IMG/VR virus record: IMGVR_UViG_3300030060_002841
Location: 11,511 to 75,510 of that record
Length of the DNA: 64,000 nt
Direction: 5' to 3' (one strand)
DNA from: a virus
Below the pieces are notes generated by a model. The model saw only the letters and a program-made list of their open reading frames with translations. It ran no database searches and was not told where the DNA came from. Positions within the stretch are counted from its first letter, which is position 1. Each line of letters starts with the position of its first letter. Below, one piece after another: positions 49,801 to 58,800 of this stretch. The position numbers and the translations under genes are program-made.

Positions 49801-52800
49801 GATAACTTATTTTTCAGACTTTTTAAGTCTTGTTAATAGTAAATGGAGTGAGAAACAGCAGAAAAAACAAGAGCAAGACAAAGATTATAAACCATTACAA
49901 TTAATAGATGAAAAAGGTTTAACCACAGATAAGTTTCGTACTGGTATACCAATGTATGCAGATGAAACTATAGTAGACAAAACAGTTGCTAAGATTTCTC
50001 CAGATTTAAGAAAACCTTCACTTGGTTTAAATTGGAGTGATATAGAAGGTTTAGATTTACTTATACAACAAGCACAAGAAATAAATGAACCTAATAATGT
50101 AGACCAATCTGATAATCAAAGACAAGAGGTAGAGCAAGATACAGTTCTTATTGATGCTGCATATGTTGATAAATATACAGACAAATGGCAGACAGTACCT
50201 AAACGAGATCTAGAACTACTAGCTGCAAAAGGTGGTGCAAATCCTGCAGATAATTTAACTGATTTAGAAAAAATTGTTTATGATAATACAGGAATAGCTC
50301 AAAAAATAAAAGATGGTGAAATTGTTATAACAGAGCAGTTTAACATTAACAATGATACTATAACGCAAACTGAAGGAGATGCTTTACAGATTGAAGATAA
50401 AATACAACGTAAGACATCTGAGATTAATAACTATAAAAGAAATAAATCTCAACAGATAGCAGATGATATACAAAAGAAAAGTACTTATACAGATGTAAAT
50501 GGTACATCAATTAATCTTGATGGTATGGATCAAGCAAGTAAGTCTTTGTTGATGGTTAATGAGTTAAATGCATTTGAGCAAAGAGGTGATGCTACATTAA
50601 ATAATTTACAAGCAGAGTTAAATGAATTAAAGAAAGAAGCTAAAAGAGTTGCAAAAGATGATCCACAATTTTCTGTTGTAGATCCTAAACAGTTAGATGA
50701 AAAACAAGTAGAAGATATAGATAAATTTATATCATTTATAAAGAGAGTTTTTCCTCCTGGTGTAATAACTGTATCAGATATAAATGATTTAAAGGCTAGT
50801 TTAAAAAATAATGGAGTAACATTAGGAGCTTTTGTTATGTCATTAGAACAGTTAGCTGGTGGTATAAAACAGTATCAAGGAAAAATATATACATCTGAAA
50901 CTTCTCCTGATAAGTATCATGAAGCTTTTCATGCAGTATTTAGATTGTTATTACCTGATGCACAAATAACAGAACTATTAAATATTGCAAGGAGAGATGT
51001 TAGAAAAGAACTTAGACAACAAGGTATAAGTTTGAAAGAAGCTTTAGCTAAGTTTCAATTAAAGTCTCCTATATATGCACAATTAAAAGGTAAAGAGTTA
51101 GAAGAAAGATTTTATGAAGAGTGGTTAGCTGATAAGTTTGAAGACTTTAAGATGAATCCTGGAGCTACTAAAGTACCTTCTGTAGCTAAAAGTTTTTTCC
51201 AAAAGATTATAGACTTTATAGTAGAGTTATTTACTAGAGCTGACAGAAATCAATTAGTAAATATATTTGAAGACATTGATGCTGGTAAGTTTAGCACTAC
51301 TCCTGGTGTTAACAGTAATACTTTTACAAGAAGGTTGGATCAAAAATTAGCTAGAGGAGAAGGTGTTGCATTTGATCAGGGTGTTAGTGTATCAGATGAT
51401 ATAACTTTTAGTATACAATTAAAAACAGGAGAGGTAGCATTATATGAAAATTATTATGATGATCAAAAACAAGGATGGAAAAAAAGACTAGTTGATAAAG
51501 ATGTTTATATGAATGCTGCTGATGTTAATACATTAATCAATAACATAGGTGCTTTATATTTAGATAGATTTATGAGAGTTAAGGGTGAGTTTTTTCCACC
51601 TGCAATGATTAGAGCAACAGTTACAGATTATATAGAGATGTATAATCCTAGAAGAAAGTTTTATGCAGATGATCCTAATGTAGCAAACTATGTAGTAAAA
51701 CTTAATACAAAGTATAATAGTTTATTGCAAAACCAGTCTGAGATAGAAGATGGTGTTACTAAGTATTTAGAGCTGTTTGATATGAAGATTAACATGGAAG
51801 ATCTTGATATTAATGCTGATTATCAAAATGAATATGATGATTTATTTGATCAAAATGGAATACCAAAAGAAGGTAATTGGGAAGCAGAACCCCAAGGTAT
51901 TGGAGGTTTTAGATCTTTAAGTAAAGCATTGCGTATATTTATTGCAACAACAACTTTACCTGATACAGATTCATTTCAAAATCCTAATGAGATACCAACT
52001 AATATTTACATAAATGATGATATGCAAGAAAGGCATATGGTTAGTGTTAACTATGTAGATGCTTATAATGGGTTATTAAGAGCTGTTAAGAATTCTAAGA
52101 GTGAAATGGAGATGTTGCAAAAAATGGTAATGTTTAAAGATACTAGCACTCATGCTGCTGCTGTTATAGATAAGTTCTTTAGAAAGATGGGTATAGCTGA
52201 TCCTCAAGCATTATTACAAGAAGAAGCTGATTTTCCAATAGCAGAAGTTGAGGCTACTGATCCAGTATTTTTTAACCAAGTAATAAAAGGATTAAATCAA
52301 TATGTGGTAGACTATCTGTTTATAGAAAAGTCTGGTAAAGGAAGTGACACACAACAAGGTACAATAAGCATATATGAAGCTAATACTAAAGATGACGCTC
52401 ATGAGCAAATTAAAAGATGGCAAAATGTTTATTTAACTAAAGCTCAAAACTTAAGAGATCCTTTAAATTCAAAAGATAGAATTGAAGCTGCTACAGTTAT
52501 TAATGAATTTAAAAGTTATTTAAGCACAACTAGAAAAGCTATTAATGATAATGATACCTACTCTAATGGAGAAGTATCAAAGATTGGTGTTGATACTATT
52601 TCAAAAAATTTATCATTAGATATATTTAAACATACAGGTATAAAGCTTAGTGCTGGTTATATAAGATTTAGCATTATAAATAATATTAATGAAAACTTAA
52701 TAAGAACAGGTTCAAATAAAAAATTATCTAACAAGCAAAGATTAATACTTGCTAGTAATGAAACGTCAGAGCCAATAACACTTGCAGATTTAGAAAACTT

Positions 52801-55800
52801 TGAAGGTTCTATAAGTAAAGGAGAAGATTTATTTGCTAGAATAAATAATGACACAGCAGACCAAATTACTGCTAAAGAAGATATACCTTTAAATAGAGCA
52901 CAAAGAAAAGTGGTTAAACCAGAGAATGTAGGTATTGAAGCAAGATTAAAGAAGTTTGCAAGAGGTAATGCTTTATTTGATGAAACTGTTGGAACTACAG
53001 TATTTAGAGATCCAGAAGGTAATCTTATATACTCTCACCAAATGCCAACCTTTCATTTAGAAAAAGTTGCAGAATTAAATAGTGAAGAAAAAATAAATGG
53101 GTTATTAGAAGATGGATACTTGAGCAAGAATGCGTTATTAAATGACCCTAGGTTTTTAGCTTTATCTAGATCTGGTAATCTTAGAGTACTTAGATTATCA
53201 GGATCAAAAGAATCAGCAGTAAAGAAAGATGAGGTTAGTGGTAAGTTTTATGGTTCAGGTAAAGGTGCTGGTGTAACATATGGTGACTCAACACCATCTG
53301 ATTTTATTTCTTCTTTGATTAATTTATATCTGCATGATTATAATCCTATAAATGGAAAGGTTTCTAAAAGAACTTATATAGATGAAAATAATGATGTTCA
53401 GGATTTTGTTACCGCACCTTCATTGTTAAGAGTAATTGAGGCTGCTAATACAGGAGACTTTGTTGCATTACCAGTACGTAAGACTGTTGAGTATAATGCT
53501 TCTGATAAAACATCTAAGATTACAGATGAAACATTAGAATACTTTATAGAAGAGTTAAGAACATCTTATGACACTATAAGACAAAATGTTGCAGAGCTAA
53601 ATAACCCAAGTGATGCAAGTAGAACTAGTACAGTATATAACGGATATAATGATATTATTTCATTAGATGAAATCCAAGATTATGAATTAAAAGAAGATGG
53701 AACAAAAGATCTTACTAAGCCAATTGAAGATAAACAAAGAGGTTTTAAATTAGGATCTGCTGGTAGATATATTATTGTAGACAAACAACTTGAAGATGGA
53801 AGTATAGAAAAAAATAGATTAGTTCACGATAAATTACAAGACTTAGCTAGACAAGGTGACGTTTCATTTGACAATGCAATAAAACAAGTATTTAAAAACA
53901 CTGATGTACTTAAAACTGCTATAGAGAGAAGATTAGAAGCTGATTTTACAGAGTTTAATGATATATTGTTTGATTTAGGTGTGTTAAATATAGCGGAAAA
54001 AGGAGGAGCTATAGAAGTGTCAATGATAAGTACTGGTTTTCAAAGTGGTTTAGTAGATGTTAATGGACAATCTACAGAAGATGTTAAAGCCTCAATGGTT
54101 GCTTTAAATCTTGAAAGCAATTTAAATCACAATTTAAAACAAGTATTTTTAAATGATCTTATAAATACAAGATCTATTAATCAAGTTTTATTAGGCAATC
54201 AAGCTATTAGTTTAAAAAATGCTATTGATGCTATTAAAAGAGCTAAAGGTCAAAATGGTGCAGGCCCTTCAGTTAAAAGTATAATAGGCTGGAAGAAGTA
54301 TGGTATAAATGCATTTAGTGAGTTAGATGGATTCTTTCATGATGATCCTACACATTTATCAGAGTTTACAGTAGGCACAAAATTATTAGGTGAAGAAATA
54401 ACAGAAGATACTATAAATCAAATTACAATGCAACCTGATAATGTAGCTAAAATACTTTCAGGAGAAAAAACTACTACATTAAGAAGAAAAAAATTTCCAA
54501 GTGGAGTGTATAATATTGGTGGACAATTATTTAGTTTATCTAATAGAGGAAACTTAACAGTAGAAGAAGCAGGTGGTGTAGAAGCTATAACTAAATCAGA
54601 AGCATTTGCAGAAACAGGTCCTAAATTTTCATCAACAAAAAAATGGCTTAAAGGAGAAGGAAAACTATATGTGTATGATATTGCACCTGTTAGTAAAACT
54701 ATTACTGAAGCTGGTCAAGAAATAGATCCTAATGATACTCAAGACTCTATGGATGCCATGGTGCATATAACATTAAATGGCTTTAAGCATACTGAGTTTG
54801 GTATAGGACAATTAAATGAATCACAAGCAGATATGATTCAAACAATGGAGGGTGAGGGTGCTGCTGTTAACTATAGAGGTGGTAGAGATTCAACTAATAA
54901 TGAATGGTTTGGTGATCCAAACTTTAATACTAGAGGGCAGAAGGATAGGGATGCTGCAATTAATTCTAGAAAGTATGTATATTTTGATGGTAAGACAATG
55001 GGTAAAATGTCTGTTGTAACATTAATACCTTCTTATACATCTTTAAGAAACCCTGATACTGGTGAATATGATAGACCAAGACCGGGTCATGAAAAGTTAC
55101 ATAACTTAAGAATAAAATTAGAAGCTCATGAAGCAAAGACTGGAAGAATAGCAATGTCATTTCCAAAGTCAGCTTCTAAGATGATGAATATGTTTTTAGC
55201 TAATGCTGAAACAGCTTTTGATAGTACACCAATAACCTCAGAGAATGGTACACAAAATTGGAGACCTAGAGTTTTAGATGCGAGTATGTTAAGGCTACAA
55301 CAGGTTACACCTTCAGGAAAAACTGTAGTTGTAGATCCTAGACAAATAAAAATGCTCATAACCAGTGAGCAAAATTTAAATGCTGAGGTAACAATACCTT
55401 GGTTAAATGGAGGTAAGCCAACAAGAATAGGAGATGTTATATCTGAATATGACAAACTAGTTGGTGGTAGAATGGCAAGAAAGTTTGCAGATAAAAGAAA
55501 CTTATTATTTGAGTTTAAAGAAAAGTTTGGAAAGCAGACATATGCAAGCATGCTATTGCGTAAAGTAGAAAAATTAAAAGCTGAAGATATAAATGTTGAT
55601 ATGACAACATTCTTAAAGTATGCTGTTGCTGGTTTAGAAGCAGGTAAAACAAAAGATCAATTAACTGCATTCTTTAAGCCAGATGCTAATGGTAAGGCAA
55701 GAAATTTAAATAATCCGCTTACATTTAAACAGTTTCAAACATTATACTTTTCATATTGGAAAGATGTATTAGGTGAAAGACAACCCGGTGTATCTTTAAC

Positions 55801-58800
55801 ACTAAGATCATCTGTTGGAACTAAACAACTTAAACGTGCTGGTAAAATTGATAAAGAAACAGGTCAGCCTATACCAGGACTAGCTAGTGTAATAACATAT
55901 GCTGAGCAAGATCAAATGCAAAAAAATGGAGAGCTGTCTGCTATCCTTAACAATATGACAGATGATCAAAAACAATATGTAGATAAAACTGGTAATCAAG
56001 AGTTTTTACAAGAGAACGGTAGAGTTAATCCTATATATGACAGTAGAGATCAATTGTTTAGAAAAGGCTCTATAAAAGAAGGGGATTACTACTATGATGA
56101 TTTAAGATATGATATAGATGAATATAAAGACGGAAAGAAAACAGGCCAAACTTATTCTGAGTTTATGATGCCACCTCACTTTCAATCTATATTGGAAAAC
56201 TGGAAACCTGGTACACCAATACCTGATGCTATTGCTAAAGCTTTTGGTATACGTATTCCTACACAAGATAAGCATTCAGCTATTAATTTAAAAGTTGTAA
56301 ACTTTATGCCTTTGGTTTTAGGATCACAAGGTATATTTCCAAGACAACTTATTGAAGTATCTGGAGCTGACTTTGATATTGATACATTATATACTCAAAT
56401 TAAAGAGCACTTTGTACAAAAAAGAGTTATAAAAACTGCAGAACAAATAGAAGCAGAGTTTCAAGAGTGGGCAAGCACAGAGTCATATTCACCTGAAGTA
56501 GAGAGAGCTACAAACGGTGAGAGAACTACATTAAATAGAATGGAAACATTTGGAGAAAAGTTTGATGAACACAGAGCAAGAGCTGAGTTTGCTGCCATAG
56601 AAGAGAATAACTATCCTATAAAAGTAAGAAAGAAACAAGTTGTTACTGAAGCTACAGTGGATAAATCAAAGAGTCTATCAGATTTAAAAGATATGATAGA
56701 TAGAAAAGAAACGCAAGTTGAGGTTCAATTTAAAGATTTGACTGAAGGTACAATAAAAGAATACGGAGATGCTAGTACAATAGAAGAAGAATATTCTCAG
56801 TATTTAAGATACATGTTAAAAGAAGCATCTACACCAGGTTCAGCTATGAGTTTGTCAATAGATAAATTTTTAGATAAGAATTTACAATACCTTAAAGGTG
56901 ATGGTACTATTTCTAAAGAAGAGTTTAGAAAACAACAGTTTGATTTTGTTAAACAACAAAGAGATTTATTATCATTAGTAAATCAAAATTCTTTAGTATC
57001 AGAAATTAATGATTTATATAGTGTAAGTAAAATTTTAAATGCAGCATTAGAACAATTAAAGCTACCAACAACACTTAAAGAATATAAGGAATGGAAGACG
57101 GATCAGAATGGTAATGACAATGTTGGAGGTAATACACCATTTAGTGCACCATACAGCAATAAACTTTTAGATGTTAAGTTTGCAATGCTTGGTAATAATG
57201 GAATGAAAGATATTAAAAATGAGCCAGCTGTAACAACACCACTAGAAGAATATTTATCTGATATAGAAAAAGAACTACCTGAGTTTTATGAATTAATAAA
57301 AGAAGCGGGTGTTGATGTAGATAGCTTGTTTGGTAAAACTGTTTCATTCAAAGCCAATAAAGAAGGTGCAAGAAATATTGGAGGTGTGGTTGTAAAAAAT
57401 AGTGCTGTTAGTTTCTTATCTCAACATAATGTAAGTTTAAGAGTTGTAAAAAAACCTAACGGTGAAGTAGTTGTTGATCATAGAATAGTGTTTAATGATC
57501 AAACATTCTCTGAGTTTAATCAAAATTTAACAACTAAAGGTGTAAGAACTCAATATGTTATATCAGCTTTAATTACTGCAATGACAGATAATGCTAAATT
57601 AAGATTAGCAGATAAACTTGGTTTAAATAGAAATGCGCTAGGTGTAGTAACCTCAATGATAGCATTAGGTATGGATACACGTACAGCACTTGATACAATT
57701 AATCAACCTCTTGTAAAAGAAATATATAAAGATGTTGCTGCAGGTGCACCTCTTAGTATAACTTTAGGACAGTATATAATGGATATGAGCTTAGCTATAC
57801 AAGAGAAAAAAGAAAACTTAGCTTCAAGAACATCTCCAGAAGCAGCTGATAAAGCTGAAAAAGAGTTAATGATTAATTTAAAAACAAAAGGTTTAAGTCC
57901 TGAAAGCTTAAGAAAAAATCTAGAAGTATTTAGTAAAGCAGATAAAAAAATTAATTCACCTATACAACCTGAATTCTTAGAAACTTTAACTCTAGATGAG
58001 ACTGTAAATGCTTATGGTGGTCTTATATTATTTTCTAAGGGTTACAATGTATCTAAATATATTGGTAACATGGCATCCTTAACAACATTGTTAGAAGGTT
58101 TTGGTAGAGACTTGACGGATCTAGAGGATAGAGATATTTCTTTTGGTAAGTTGGGTTTATTAGATGCTTTAGATAAAAATGCTCCTTTTGATATAAGACA
58201 TTTAATACTAAACAAAAAAGATTTTGATGAGGCTAAGTTGCAGTATGGTTCAATACAGAAACAAAAAGAAACAATATTAAGCCATTATTATTATGCAAAC
58301 AAAGAGTTTAAACAACTTTTACCTAAAGTATTCTTAGCCTATACAGCACCTTTTAATTTAATTAATAGACATATACTTAGGAATTATACAAATAGCTCTT
58401 TTGTTATGGATGGTGCAGAGTTACAAAAGATTAATACTGAGACAATTAGTTATTTAATGTTAAAGGCTTATCAGCATCAGTTGTCTAATGACGTAAGAAT
58501 AGCAGGATCATTAAGTAATGGTATAATGTATGATCAGGTAGAAGGAAAAGAATTAACTAAATATGTTAAAGAATTAAAAGATATTCTTGAAAAGAAAAAT
58601 AAAAGAAATAACTTTATTGATGATTTCTTGTATGTTATGGATACAAAAAATTCAGAAAATAAGAAAGGATATGTCAGAGGTATTTCTAATACATGGATTA
58701 CAGTAGGAGAAATGCAGCAGATATTTAATCAAAATAGTTTCTTAGAATTATTTAGTGATGATGACACAAGACACTATGCTTATGATTTAATGCATTACTT

